Assembly (NCBI RefSeq): GCF_013141765.1
Contig: NZ_WHOD01000013.1
Coordinates: 186,001 to 250,000, forward strand
Reading direction: 5' to 3'
DNA length: 64,000 nt
Origin: Paenibacillus foliorum
Lineage (GTDB): Bacteria; Bacillota; Bacilli; Paenibacillales; NBRC-103111
Every line of letters starts with the position of its first letter. The stretch's first letter is position 1. The notes beneath the pieces were generated by a model. It saw only the letters and a list, made by a program, of their open reading frames with translations. It was not told the DNA's origin and did no database searches. Made by a program: the position numbers and the translations under genes. This document shows positions 47,075 to 56,225 of the stretch, piece by piece.

Positions 47075-48295
47075 ATGGGAAACCAATATTCGGACCTGTC
47101 TTATTTGCATTTAAACGGCGCTCTTACCCAAGCACAAAAGGATGTTAGTCTGGAAGACTTAGAGGCCGCGGCTACTTCCAAAGTGCTGCAAGCTGATGAA
47201 ATTAAATCTCCTGTAATTATAGAATCGATGGAGCTTCTTTTTAACAACGGTTTATATTTCCTGCGTTCCAGGTCAAAGGACGGCTCTGTAGGAGTGGCAG
47301 TGGCAAGCGAGCGTGCAGAATATCTGCATCCCCTTCTTAAGCAGCTGATTATCCCGTTTTTTATAGGCAAAGATGCAAGGGATTTGGAAGCGCTTCTAGA
47401 CGGCGTCTATGTTTACGAGAATAACTATAAGCTGTCGGGGCTTGCATTATGGTGTTGTATTTCGTGGGTAGAAGCAAGCCTGCTCGATCTGCTGGGCCAA
47501 ATAAGCGGTAAGTCGATAGGGGATCTTCTAGGAGGAGTTATCCGGAATGAGGTTCCTATTTATGTGGCCAGTGGTAACAGAGGGACTACGCCTGAAGAAG
47601 AAATTGCGGTACTGCAAGAAAAGGTAGCGGATACCGGCGCTAAGGCTATTAAATTCAAGGTAGGGGGCCGGATGAGTAAAAACACCGATTCTATCCATGG
47701 ACGTTCGGAGAGCCTTATTTATATGACACGAAAAATCTTTGGTGATGAGATGAGCATTCATGCAGACGGCAACGGCTCCTATGATCCGCCTATGGCTATC
47801 GAATACGGCAAAATGCTGGAGGAAATCAATGCCTTCTTCTATGAAGAGCCATGCCCCTTTGAGCATCTGGAAGATACCAAGGAAGTTGCGGACGCTTTGA
47901 GAATTCCTATGGCTTTCGGTGAACAGGAAACCAGCATGAGGCGTTTCAGATGGATCATTGCTAATGATGCGGCACAGGTTGTACAGCCGGACCTCCAGTA
48001 TAATGGCGGTTTTATTAGGAACACGAGGATTGCTAGGATGGCTGCCCTAAAAGGGATACCGGTCACACCGCATATCTCCAGCGGATATGGATACGTATAT
48101 GTGCTTCATTTTGCTTCTTATATTCCCAACATAGGCAAGTTCCAGGAAAATAAAACCGGAGTTAAAGATACCCGCTTCTTATTTACACCGCAAATGGAAG
48201 TCAAGGATGGAATTATCAAGGCTCCTACAGGCCCGGGTCTTGGGATGGACGACTCAGTTGTTAAAAGCGTACTCCGCAAAGCTTATTTAGTATAA
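47075..48295 (+). CDS. Enolase-superfamily enzyme (mandelate racemase/muconate lactonizing subgroup)
   Basis: Probable sugar-acid dehydratase or racemase, 406 residues. After the N-terminal capping domain the barrel shows the KFKVGGR base pair of lysines, HADGNGSYD (Asp), FYEEPCP (Glu) and FGEQETS (Glu) as Mg ligands, then QPDLQYNGG and the TPHISSGYG His, so the active site looks complete. The exact substrate cannot be assigned. AAGGAG precedes the ATG. It lies between the AraC sensor and the esterase, apparently cotranscribed with the latter (21-bp gap). Confidence 0.85.
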   Translation: MGNQYSDLSYLHLNGALTQAQKDVSLEDLEAAATSKVLQADEIKSPVIIESMELLFNNGLYFLRSRSKDGSVGVAVASERAEYLHPLLKQLIIPFFIGKDARDLEALLDGVYVYENNYKLSGLALWCCISWVEASLLDLLGQISGKSIGDLLGGVIRNEVPIYVASGNRGTTPEEEIAVLQEKVADTGAKAIKFKVGGRMSKNTDSIHGRSESLIYMTRKIFGDEMSIHADGNGSYDPPMAIEYGKMLEEINAFFYEEPCPFEHLEDTKEVADALRIPMAFGEQETSMRRFRWIIANDAAQVVQPDLQYNGGFIRNTRIARMAALKGIPVTPHISSGYGYVYVLHFASYIPNIGKFQENKTGVKDTRFLFTPQMEVKDGIIKAPTGPGLGMDDSVVKSVLRKAYLV

Positions 48296-48316
48296 GGAAA
48301 AGGAGGAGCAGCTGAC

Positions 48317-49339
48317 ATGTGGAATCCGGATGATTTTCTTGAACAATTGTATAACCAGACTCCTGAGTATGCCTTCAAAGCCGAAACCTACGACCAATGG
48401 GCTGAATGGAGAGCCAATTTAAAGGAAGTACTAATACAAGCACTTGTTTTACCGCCTAAATCAGGCACAGACTTGAATCCTGTGCTTATTGAACGGGTTG
48501 ATTGCGGAGAGTACATTCGGGAGCATATACAGCTTACTACGGCTCCTCATCTGCTAATGCCGCTTTATCTGCTAATCCCTAAGAGTGGGCCATTGCCCTA
48601 CCCTGCTATTGTGGCTTGTCCCGGGCATGGCTATGGGTATAAAGAGTTAACGGGCTTGCTTCCTGATGGAAGTGTCCGGCCGGAGGGACCAGGGATATAC
48701 AAGGATTTTCCGATAGAGCTGGCTAAGCGGGGATTTATGGTGATAGTGCCCGAATTGCTCGGCTTAGGTGATAGAAGGCTGGAGCAGGACAGGGCTAAGG
48801 AGCCCAAGGATAATTCATGCTTCCGATTATCGACGAATCTGCTGATGGCCGGGAAAACGCTTGCCGGATACCGGGTGCATGAGATGATGTGCTGTGTAGA
48901 CTATTTACTGTCTCGAACGGATGTGGCATCGGACAGAATAGGTTGTATGGGATTCTCTGGGGGTGGGCTAGTCATGGCTTTAACGGCCGCCATCGATGAA
49001 AGAATACGTGCAGCTGTCATCAGCGGTTACACGAATACTTACAGGGATAGTATTCTGGCCAAGCCTCATTGCTCGGATAATTACATCCCCGGACTTCTGA
49101 ATGCTGCCGAGATGCCGGATATTTTCGGGTTGATCGCGCCTCGGCCATTACTTATAGAGTCCGGCCAAGAGGACAAGGGGTTTCCGATTCACGGTACGCT
49201 TAAGGCGATCGAACAACTGCATACTATTTATCAAGCAGCAAATGCGGATGATAAGCTTGATAAGGACATCCATTCAGGGAAGCATGAGGTTTCCGGGCTA
49301 ATAGCCTATGATTGGCTTAAAGCTCGTCTATCAGTGTGA
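48317..49339 (+). CDS. Alpha/beta hydrolase, acetyl-xylan-esterase-like
   Basis: A 340-residue serine esterase without signal peptide. Conserved parts are YPAIVACPGHGYG (oxyanion region), FMVIVPELLGLGDRR, the nucleophile elbow GCMGFSGGGLV (Ser near 219), LIAPRPLLIESGQEDKGFP (acid Asp) and SGKHEVSG (His). Homologues in sugar clusters remove acetyl or other acyl groups from oligosaccharides in the cytoplasm. AAGGAGGAG lies 8-10 bases before the ATG. Last plus-strand gene of the sugar cluster. Confidence 0.82.
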   Translation: MWNPDDFLEQLYNQTPEYAFKAETYDQWAEWRANLKEVLIQALVLPPKSGTDLNPVLIERVDCGEYIREHIQLTTAPHLLMPLYLLIPKSGPLPYPAIVACPGHGYGYKELTGLLPDGSVRPEGPGIYKDFPIELAKRGFMVIVPELLGLGDRRLEQDRAKEPKDNSCFRLSTNLLMAGKTLAGYRVHEMMCCVDYLLSRTDVASDRIGCMGFSGGGLVMALTAAIDERIRAAVISGYTNTYRDSILAKPHCSDNYIPGLLNAAEMPDIFGLIAPRPLLIESGQEDKGFPIHGTLKAIEQLHTIYQAANADDKLDKDIHSGKHEVSGLIAYDWLKARLSV

Positions 49340-49353
49340 AGGAACGCAATAAA

Positions 49354-49385
49354 GGCTGCTGCCAACGTACATACTAGCAGCAGCC
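49354..49385 (-). terminator. Terminator for the deoR-HAD unit
   Basis: GGCTGCTGC (49354-49362) pairs with GCAGCAGCC (49377-49385). On the minus strand it is followed by TTTATT; on the plus strand there is no T-run. Confidence 0.55.
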
Positions 49386-49401
49386 ACCCCGTATTCATCT
49401 A

Positions 49402-50193
49402 CTAATTTACGGCCTGCTTCAATGCCCAATCAACGGCATCGGCCACACGATCCACTACGTAAGCTGCCTGTGCCTTAATATCTGAATGGCTGGAGCTCAT
49501 AGCAAAGCTATGCGGTGTGCTCTGGAACATCGAAACATCATTGAATGAATCGCCGATGCAGATTGTTTCCTCAGGCAGAATACCGAGTTGTGCTTGCAGC
49601 GCCTTCAGACCTGCGCCTTTGGAAATATGACGGGGCATGACATCCAGACAGTTGACATCGGATATGTAGGCATCGATTTTATCCCCATGAACCGAAAGCA
49701 GGTGCTGTTTGAACGTCAGCAGCTGCTCAATATCACCCAAATAAGAAATTTTACAGCACATCAATTCACCGCCGAGCGCTTCCAGAGCGTTTGGCATCAC
49801 AATGAGCGGAGCCAACAAGTTTTGTTGGACTTTTTCATTTTCAGCGCTATGGCTGGTGACCACATAAGTATCGGGACTGCACATTACGGTAAAAAAAGGC
49901 GTTTCCTTCGCTGCTACAGCCAGCTGCCGAATCAGCTCCGTTTCAAAGCTGTCGTGCCGGATCAAATTTTTGTCTGAAGTGTGCACATAAGCGCCATTTT
50001 GCGAGACTGCATGTACGTCCAAGCCAATCAGCTTCATAATATGCCGGATCTCTGGGTACATGCGCCCTGAAGCGAAGGTAATAATAATGCCGCTTTCGAA
50101 GGCTTTTCTTAATGCTTCTTGATCCTCTAACCGAACGGTATGGTCCTTCTGCATTAAAGTGCCGTCTAAGTCGCTGACTATCAGCTTGATCAT
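49402..50193 (-). CDS. Cof-type HAD-IIB phosphatase
   Basis: A 263-residue sugar-phosphatase-type HAD enzyme. VSDLDGTLMQKD (nucleophile), TFASGRMYPEI, SKGAGLKALQ (Lys) and CIGDSFNDVSMF (Mg ligands) are the four motifs, and a large C2B cap lies between II and III. Its start overlaps the deoR stop by 4 bp (ATGA), so it is translated with the regulator. It probably dephosphorylates a sugar phosphate; the substrate is unknown. Confidence 0.87.
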   Translation of the reverse strand: MIKLIVSDLDGTLMQKDHTVRLEDQEALRKAFESGIIITFASGRMYPEIRHIMKLIGLDVHAVSQNGAYVHTSDKNLIRHDSFETELIRQLAVAAKETPFFTVMCSPDTYVVTSHSAENEKVQQNLLAPLIVMPNALEALGGELMCCKISYLGDIEQLLTFKQHLLSVHGDKIDAYISDVNCLDVMPRHISKGAGLKALQAQLGILPEETICIGDSFNDVSMFQSTPHSFAMSSSHSDIKAQAAYVVDRVADAVDWALKQAVN

Positions 50194-50969
50194 GGTTGAT
50201 TCTCTCCTTTGGCTATCATGATGTCTATTTCATGCAGAAGCAGGGCTTCCTTCAATCGTTCGTCAGGCTCCTGATCGGTAATGAGAATATCGATCATCTC
50301 CAAACCCGCAATTCGGTGAAATTGGCGTTTGCCGAATTTGGTGTGGTCTACCAACAGAATGACCTGATCGGCACGGCGCATCATTTCTTTTAGAATGTAG
50401 CCATCCTCCTCATTTGGGGTAGTTATTCCGTCAGCTGTAATTGCGCATACTCCCATAAAAAGCTTATGAACATAATAATCACTGAGCATTTCTATAGCAC
50501 GGGAACCATAAATAAATCGATGCTCTTGATGAAGTAATCCACCTAGCAGATGGATGGAGATACCTTCTTTTTGATTCAAAATACCGGCAATGTCTATCGA
50601 GTTTGTAACGGCCACATGGCCTTTGGTATAGATTTGCTCGGCGGCGCTTTGTACAGTGGTTGAGGCATCCAATAGCAAGTATTCGCCGTCATGGAGCAGA
50701 GAGGCGGCAAGCTTGCCGATCGCTTTTTTTGATTCTGTTGTTGATTCGTCCAAAAGTCTGTCGTCGTAATTGGCAATGGTTTTGGACAAAGTAGGCAGTA
50801 TTGCCCCACCTCGGGTTCGTAATATATGGCCCTGCTCCTCCAGCTTGATAATGTCCCGGCGTGCAGTGTCACGTGAAACGTCAAACAAACCGCATATGTT
50901 CTCGGTGCTGATCCGTTTGTGCTTTTCTAAATAATGGACAATTTCGATCAGCCGTTCTTCTTGATACAC
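50190..50969 (-). CDS. DeoR/GlpR family transcriptional regulator
   Basis: A 259-residue repressor-type protein. The N-terminal HTH (ISTENICGLFDVSRDTARRDIIKLEEQG, about 20-47) is followed by RTRGGAI and a sugar-phosphate-binding DeoRC domain (LLLDASTTVQSAA, then LLGGLLHQEHRFIYGSRA). Such regulators respond to phosphorylated sugars, which fits cotranscription with a sugar phosphatase. AAGGAGG precedes the ATG. Upstream lie a good promoter and four phased repeats that could be its own operator. Confidence 0.88.
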   Translation of the reverse strand: MYQEERLIEIVHYLEKHKRISTENICGLFDVSRDTARRDIIKLEEQGHILRTRGGAILPTLSKTIANYDDRLLDESTTESKKAIGKLAASLLHDGEYLLLDASTTVQSAAEQIYTKGHVAVTNSIDIAGILNQKEGISIHLLGGLLHQEHRFIYGSRAIEMLSDYYVHKLFMGVCAITADGITTPNEEDGYILKEMMRRADQVILLVDHTKFGKRQFHRIAGLEMIDILITDQEPDERLKEALLLHEIDIMIAKGENQP

Positions 50970-51015
50970 AGGGAGGCCTCCTTTGTTAAGGGTTCAAGAT
51001 CAGCTTATATGAGGA

Positions 51016-51044
51016 ATTATAAGGGGTAATCAGTTGATTCGCAA
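51016..51044 (-). promoter_or_regulatory. Sigma-A promoter of the deoR-HAD unit
   Basis: On the minus strand TTGCGA (51044-51039), exactly 17 bp, then a perfect TATAAT (51021-51016), about 45 bp before the deoR ATG. Confidence 0.65.
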
Positions 51045-51051
51045 CATATTT

Positions 51052-51091
51052 TAAGTGAATTTAAGTAAATAATAAGTAAATATAAGTGTTT
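51052..51091. repeat. Four helically phased TAAGTRAAT-like repeats upstream of the deoR promoter
   Basis: TAAGTGAAT (51052), TAAGTAAAT (51062), TAAGTAAAT (51073) and TAAGTGTTT (51083) start 10, 11 and 10 bp apart, so they lie on one face of the DNA. They abut the -35 side of the deoR promoter. They could be protein-binding sites or a curved UP-like element. Confidence 0.6.
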
Positions 51092-51243
51092 ATGCATAAA
51101 TGTGAGCGACTGCTTAACCGTTGATACAGGTACACCTAAATATGGTACAATGCTTGAAGATAACCTTACAATGAGAGTTCAAAAGGGTGTTTTTTGAATA
51201 ACCTCTTGTAACCTGAATTAAGGACGGAAGGATTGGAATAGCG

Positions 51244-52338
51244 GTGGTCAAAAAGAAATCAAAACTGGTAGAGCTGGACATCGTAAGAGCATTCGCCATA
51301 CTAGCTGTGCTTATTATTCACGGAACATCCGAGGCAACCGTAGAGCTGCCTGTCGGATCAGGCTCTCAAGCGTTATTTCTAGCTGTTAATAAGCTGAGCA
51401 ATTTTGCAGTTCCCTTATTTATTCTGCTTAGTGGATTGGTGCTTTTTTACCGGTATATCGACGATTGGAGCGGTAAGCAGGCGGTTACCTTTTATTTGAA
51501 ACGCGTAAAGCAGATTTTATTTCCTTACTTGATTTGGTCGGCGTTTTATTATTTGTATAATCAATGGATTTTCTATCCTCAACAGCTGCACTGGGATTGG
51601 GCCCAGTTTCTTGATTTGCTGCCATGGGCAGACGCTTCGTACCATCTGTATTTTATGGTTATTATTGTTCAGTTTTACTTGCTGTTTCCGCTGTTGGTCT
51701 GGCTTTGCAGAGCTTGGAGCGGCTTTCGTAAGAGCTTGTTTTTTATCGGCATTGCGATTCAGGCAGCATTTTACAGCTATAACCATTGGATAGAACCGTT
51801 GAATCATACGGCGTCATTGAGTGTAACGTATTTCAGCCTCTTTACTTTGGGCGGATATATTGGAATGAATTATGATGTGTTTACAGCTTGGATTTCCAGG
51901 CATATCCGTTGGGTGCTGCCGTTAACCATTCTGCTTGGCTTAGGTTTTATGGGCTTGTTCTTGCTGGAGGTATTGACGAAAGCGGTTCTGGATAATACTT
52001 GGTATACATTGCTGTTCAACATTTATCCGATGTTTGCAGCTATGAGCTTTATATGGATTGGACGCAAGCTTCTCCAGCATTGGCCTAAAGTGAGTCGGGC
52101 TCTGCTCTCACTCGGTGCAGTATCGTTCGGCATCTACTTGATGCATCCGGCCGTATTGACCTACTGGCGTACACATGCTGTGATCGGCAGCGGGAGTATG
52201 CTGGATTACTATGCTTATACGATCAGCGCCTTTTTACTCAGCCTGCTTGTCCCTTGGGTTGTCATTTCCATCTATGGGCGAATCAGAAAATCAATCCGTT
52301 CTACCCGCAGTCGTCCGCCTCAACGGGGCGCTGCTTAA
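51244..52338 (+). CDS. Acyltransferase family 3 membrane protein
   Basis: A 364-residue membrane acyltransferase (OafA/WecH-like) with about ten hydrophobic segments. KLVELDIVRAFAILAVLIIH holds the catalytic-region Arg and His typical of the family; LSGLVLFYRY and YLMHPAVL are also conserved. It probably O-acylates a cell-surface polysaccharide. The GTG start is preceded by a GGAAGGA site at a long spacing. An extended -10, TGG-TACAAT (51146-51151), lies upstream. Terminator at 52398. Confidence 0.85.
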   Translation: MVKKKSKLVELDIVRAFAILAVLIIHGTSEATVELPVGSGSQALFLAVNKLSNFAVPLFILLSGLVLFYRYIDDWSGKQAVTFYLKRVKQILFPYLIWSAFYYLYNQWIFYPQQLHWDWAQFLDLLPWADASYHLYFMVIIVQFYLLFPLLVWLCRAWSGFRKSLFFIGIAIQAAFYSYNHWIEPLNHTASLSVTYFSLFTLGGYIGMNYDVFTAWISRHIRWVLPLTILLGLGFMGLFLLEVLTKAVLDNTWYTLLFNIYPMFAAMSFIWIGRKLLQHWPKVSRALLSLGAVSFGIYLMHPAVLTYWRTHAVIGSGSMLDYYAYTISAFLLSLLVPWVVISIYGRIRKSIRSTRSRPPQRGAA

Positions 52339-52397
52339 GAGAAGCCTGCAATATCAATTTCCCAAAAAATTCATGCTTCTATAGTTGATGAAGCAGC

Positions 52398-52447
52398 AAA
52401 GAAACCTCTAACTTCCACTTTTATAAAATGGAGGTAGAGGTTTCTTT
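52398..52447. terminator. Terminator between convergent acyltransferase and GH78 genes
   Basis: AAAGAAACCTCTA (52398-52410) pairs perfectly with TAGAGGTTTCTTT (52435-52447), with further pairing (CTTCCA region) inside. Confidence 0.8.
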
Positions 52448-52464
52448 GTGTTTATTTGCTATAG

Positions 52465-52491
52465 TTATTGCTGTTATTGCTGTTATTGCTG
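52465..52491 (-). repeat. Three tandem 9-bp copies at the stop of the GH78 gene
   Basis: On the minus strand CAGCAATAA occurs three times (52491-52465). The first copy supplies the final Gln-Gln-stop of the rhamnosidase, and the other two repeat that ending in the same frame. Confidence 0.75.
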
Positions 52492-55164
52492 CAAATAGTG
52501 AAATTGATAGCTGCCGGAGCCCACCAACATAGTAACACCTTCTGCCGTTTGCTCACGCACATGAATACCTTCTGCGGCGAGAACGGAAGCCTCGCCTTCC
52601 TTCAAGGATTCCAGCCGAGCATCGGTCAGCTGCACGGTAGCCGATGTATTAGGCGGGATCGTAATATTAACGGTCATTTTGCCGTCAGCAGCTAGTATCC
52701 ACTCTGACCGAATCTCTCCATAAATCGATTCGTATCCGGCCTTCACGTAGTCAAACCCATAACCTGCCTTCGGGCGAATATGGATATGCTTATAGCCTGC
52801 TTGCTTATGATCGGTATCAATGCCTGCTACAACCTGGTAGAGCCAGTCACCGATTGCCCCATATGCGTAATGATTGAATGAATTCATATTATCGCTCCAG
52901 AAGCTTCCGTCTGCCTTAATCCCATCCCAATGCTCCCACATGGTAGTCGCCCCTTTCGTTACAGGGAACAGCCAGGAAGGGTAGCTTTCCTGCAAAACAA
53001 GCTTGAGCGCTACATCATGGTATCCATTCTCTGTAAGTACATGGCATAAGTAGGGGGTGCCGACAAAACCGGTTGTCAGATGGAACTGCTGCTCCTCAAT
53101 CAAATCTACCAGTGTCTTAATTACGCGGCTGTGCGTTTCTCCTTCAACGAGCCCGAACATCAGCACTAGAACATGGGCGGTTTGCGTTGGTGCAATAAGT
53201 CTGCCGGCAGGCGTAATGAATTCATGGCAGAACTGCTTTTTGATATTATCACTCAAGCTTTGGTAGGCTTCGGCATCCTCGCGATTGCCGAGCACATCCG
53301 CAGCTAGGCTCAGAAGGCGGGTAGAGTGGTAATAAAATGCAGATGCAATCAAATCTTTAGGCGTAGACCCTGTATAGCTGTCTTCTCGCGCATCTAGCCC
53401 GAGCCAATCCCCAAAATGGAAGCCTGTATTCCACAATAAGGAATTGACGCCCTGACTGCGTATATATTCAACCCAGCCCTTCATACTGCCATACTGCTCC
53501 TCAAGAATGCGTGTATCCCCATAGCACAAGTACATAGTCCAAGGACAAATGACGGCTGCATCTCCCCATGCGGAAGAGGAGTGGGTGTCCTTTGATAGAA
53601 CATCGGGCACGACAAAGGGAACTCCGCCATCAGGGAATTGGTCAGCTCTCAAATCCTTAAGCCATTTGGTGAAAAAGGAGGCTACATTCATATTGAACGC
53701 CGATGTCCGGACAAATACCTGGGCATCGCCAGTCCAGCCTAACCGCTCATCTCTTTGCGGACAATCCGTTGGGACATCAACAAAATTCCCTTTTTGCCCC
53801 CACAGTATGTTGTGCTGAAGCTGATTAATCAAGGGATGGGAGCATTCAAAGCTGCCTGTTTGCTCCAAATCCGAATGAATTACGCAGCCTGTAAAATGTT
53901 CAGGAAGCACCTCGCCCGGATAGCCCTCGACCTTGACATATTGGAAGCCTTGGAAGGTGAAGCGGGGCTCGTAGCTTTCCGTACCTTCCCCTTTGCAGGT
54001 ATAGGTTATAGTTTGCTTCGCGGACCGTAAATTCCCTATATAAAAGTTTCCGTCCTTGTCGAGTACTTCCGCATGCTGAAGCGTGATGGTTCGGCCAGCC
54101 TCACCCTTAACCGTAAAACGCATCCAGCCAACCATGTTTTGTCCCATATCGAGGACGGTTTCGCCCGCAGGCGTATACAGCACCTGAACCGGACGAATCT
54201 CCTCAACAATCCTCATCGGTTCATTCTCCTGTGCGATAAGCAAGTCCAGTGTTGAATCCACAATAGTGACGGCTCTCCAATCCGTGTCGTCATAACCGGA
54301 GGCACTCCATCCATTTGCTTCCATCCGTGCGTCATATGTCTCGCCATGATACAGCTCAGCCATACGGATCGGCCCTTCCGATGCTTTCCAGCTGTCATCC
54401 GTTGCAAGTGTCTGCTCACTGCCGTCCGCGTACACAATATGAAGCTGCATCATCCCTGCACGGTATTCTCCGAAGCAGTTGCGTTGTTCCTTCCATGCCA
54501 GGTTGCCTCTGTACCAGCCGTCAGCCAGCATCAGCCCGATGGCGTTGTCGCCTGCTTGCAGCAAACTTGTAACGTCATACGTTTGATATTGCAGTCTTTT
54601 GCTATAGCTGGTCCATCCCGGTGTGAGCAGCCAATCGCCAACTCGTTGACCGTTAAGCTGCAATTCGTACAAGCCCAAGGCAGTTACAAAGACAACAGCG
54701 GATTTAACTTTTACTTCTTCTTTAATATCGAATGCTTTGCGCAGCAGGTCGGCAGGCTCGGACTTACCCGTTGATTGACCATACATGCCGGTGACCCATT
54801 GTGCTTTCCAACCGGCTGAGCTTAATAATCCAGTGATCCAGTAAGCAGTCTCACTCCAGCCGCTTTCCTCATCCGATGTGCTCCATATTCTTACCCGGTA
54901 CGAATATTTGGTGCTGGGCTGCAGCGGGTCTCCCTCGTACTCCACATGAACAGAATGGTCGGAGATTATCTTTCCTGAGTCCCATGCCAGTGGGCCTGTG
55001 AAGGATCCGGCATTGTCAGCCGAAACCTGGATTTGATAGGCAGCTTGCTTCACATTCCTACCGCTTGCTGCCATCTGCCAGCTAAGTCTAGGTTTTAATA
55101 CATCGATTCCTACTGGATTATTACGGTATTCACAACGGAGCTTCTTGGCTTTTAGATCCTGCAT
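52483..55164 (-). CDS. Alpha-L-rhamnosidase, glycoside hydrolase family 78
   Basis: An 893-residue intracellular enzyme (no signal peptide) that releases terminal L-rhamnose from oligosaccharides. The N-terminal fibronectin-like domain begins KLRCEYRNNPVGIDVLKPRLSW. The rhamnosidase N and concanavalin-like domains follow, and then the (alpha/alpha)6 barrel, with DERLGWTGDAQVF (about 471-483) carrying the catalytic acid region and WEHWDG plus NSFNHYAYGAIGDWLY near the end. The C-terminal beta-sandwich begins near GYGFDYVKAGY. AGAGGTG precedes the ATG. It is divergent from an AraC regulator that probably controls it. Confidence 0.93.
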   Translation of the reverse strand: MQDLKAKKLRCEYRNNPVGIDVLKPRLSWQMAASGRNVKQAAYQIQVSADNAGSFTGPLAWDSGKIISDHSVHVEYEGDPLQPSTKYSYRVRIWSTSDEESGWSETAYWITGLLSSAGWKAQWVTGMYGQSTGKSEPADLLRKAFDIKEEVKVKSAVVFVTALGLYELQLNGQRVGDWLLTPGWTSYSKRLQYQTYDVTSLLQAGDNAIGLMLADGWYRGNLAWKEQRNCFGEYRAGMMQLHIVYADGSEQTLATDDSWKASEGPIRMAELYHGETYDARMEANGWSASGYDDTDWRAVTIVDSTLDLLIAQENEPMRIVEEIRPVQVLYTPAGETVLDMGQNMVGWMRFTVKGEAGRTITLQHAEVLDKDGNFYIGNLRSAKQTITYTCKGEGTESYEPRFTFQGFQYVKVEGYPGEVLPEHFTGCVIHSDLEQTGSFECSHPLINQLQHNILWGQKGNFVDVPTDCPQRDERLGWTGDAQVFVRTSAFNMNVASFFTKWLKDLRADQFPDGGVPFVVPDVLSKDTHSSSAWGDAAVICPWTMYLCYGDTRILEEQYGSMKGWVEYIRSQGVNSLLWNTGFHFGDWLGLDAREDSYTGSTPKDLIASAFYYHSTRLLSLAADVLGNREDAEAYQSLSDNIKKQFCHEFITPAGRLIAPTQTAHVLVLMFGLVEGETHSRVIKTLVDLIEEQQFHLTTGFVGTPYLCHVLTENGYHDVALKLVLQESYPSWLFPVTKGATTMWEHWDGIKADGSFWSDNMNSFNHYAYGAIGDWLYQVVAGIDTDHKQAGYKHIHIRPKAGYGFDYVKAGYESIYGEIRSEWILAADGKMTVNITIPPNTSATVQLTDARLESLKEGEASVLAAEGIHVREQTAEGVTMLVGSGSYQFHYLQQ

Positions 55165-55228
55165 AAGGGCACCTCTTTTTGTAGGATTTGTCTTTCATTC
55201 TATTATGACTAAGCTATAAGTTAATGGG

Positions 55229-55258
55229 TTGTTTTAGACATAGTTATAGGGGTATACT
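55229..55258 (+). promoter_or_regulatory. Predicted promoter of the araC gene at 55309
   Basis: TTGTTT (55229-55234), 18 bp, then TATACT (55253-55258), in the divergent region shared with the rhamnosidase gene. Confidence 0.4.
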
Positions 55259-55308
55259 GACCTTGTAAGCCTTTCCAAGTTTAGGACGTTTAAGGAGACT
55301 ATGAGCCG

Positions 55309-56196
55309 ATGACCATTCGTAGAACGATTGGATCGATGCATGGACAAATGTTTTTCGAGCCTGGATTTCCATTATATGTGAATAGGGCTAGCGAATCGTT
55401 TGAATTGCTGGAGCACTCGCATGATTTTGTTGAAATTACCTATGTAAGCGAAGGGAAAGGGTTTCATTATATAAGGGATGAGATCATTGCTGTCCAAAAA
55501 GGAGATTTATTTTTCATACCTGTTGGCACCTCTCACGTATTCAGGCCGGCGCATGCAGCAGCTAAGGATAAGCTCATCGTATACAATTGTCTTTTTCATG
55601 AGCAGCTTTTTGAACAAATGGCGGGGAATTATTCGGAGCTTCTAACTTCAGCAGACAGAGATGTCCTTCTTACGCTGCAAAAGGAAACAACGTGGTTTCA
55701 GCAAAAAGAGCAATTCGGAGAAATAGGCGTGTTGATGAGCCGCTTGCACATCGAATTCTCGCAGGCAAAAGCGGCTCGGAGGTTTATGCTGCTTTCCTAT
55801 GTGATACAGCTGTTGGTGCTGCTGTACCGCTCCAGACAGCCGGTTGGACAGGGGGCCGAATTGTTGTTGGAGAACAATCGTATGGATGAGGTACTCGGGT
55901 TTATTCAGCAGCAGCTTCAAAATCCGCCATCGCTGCCTGAAATCGCCGCCAAAATAAACGTGGGTCCAAGGCAGTTCCACCGTTTGATCAAACAGGCGAC
56001 AGGGCAAACGTATACGGAGTACCTGCATAATGTTAGAATTCAAAAATGCTGCGAGCTGCTGAATAGAACGAACAGTAAAATAAGTGAAATTGCAGAGCTC
56101 GCAGGATATCAGGATATGAAATATTTTCATTCATTATTCAAGCGGATAACAGGCATGTCGCCACAGCAATTCCGCAAGCAGTCGGTAAAACAATGA
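55309..56196 (+). CDS. AraC family regulator with cupin sensor
   Basis: A 295-residue regulator. The N-terminal cupin domain (HSHDFVEITYVSEGKGFHYI, then GDLFFIPVGTSHVF) would bind a sugar, and the C-terminal AraC HTH covers about 195-290 (SLPEIAAKINVGPRQFHRLI, then SEIAELAGYQDMKYFHSLFKR). The RhaS/RhaR-like layout and its position back to back with an alpha-L-rhamnosidase suggest rhamnose- or rhamnoside-responsive control. An AAGGAG lies rather far (about 14 bases) from the ATG. Confidence 0.88.
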   Translation: MTIRRTIGSMHGQMFFEPGFPLYVNRASESFELLEHSHDFVEITYVSEGKGFHYIRDEIIAVQKGDLFFIPVGTSHVFRPAHAAAKDKLIVYNCLFHEQLFEQMAGNYSELLTSADRDVLLTLQKETTWFQQKEQFGEIGVLMSRLHIEFSQAKAARRFMLLSYVIQLLVLLYRSRQPVGQGAELLLENNRMDEVLGFIQQQLQNPPSLPEIAAKINVGPRQFHRLIKQATGQTYTEYLHNVRIQKCCELLNRTNSKISEIAELAGYQDMKYFHSLFKRITGMSPQQFRKQSVKQ

Positions 56197-56225
56197 AGGA
56201 TTTACTCTTACTTTTTTGAGATAAG

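Noticed and set aside
53549..54774. Plus-strand frames opposite the GH78 gene
   Set aside because: Antisense shadows of a continuous 893-residue rhamnosidase.
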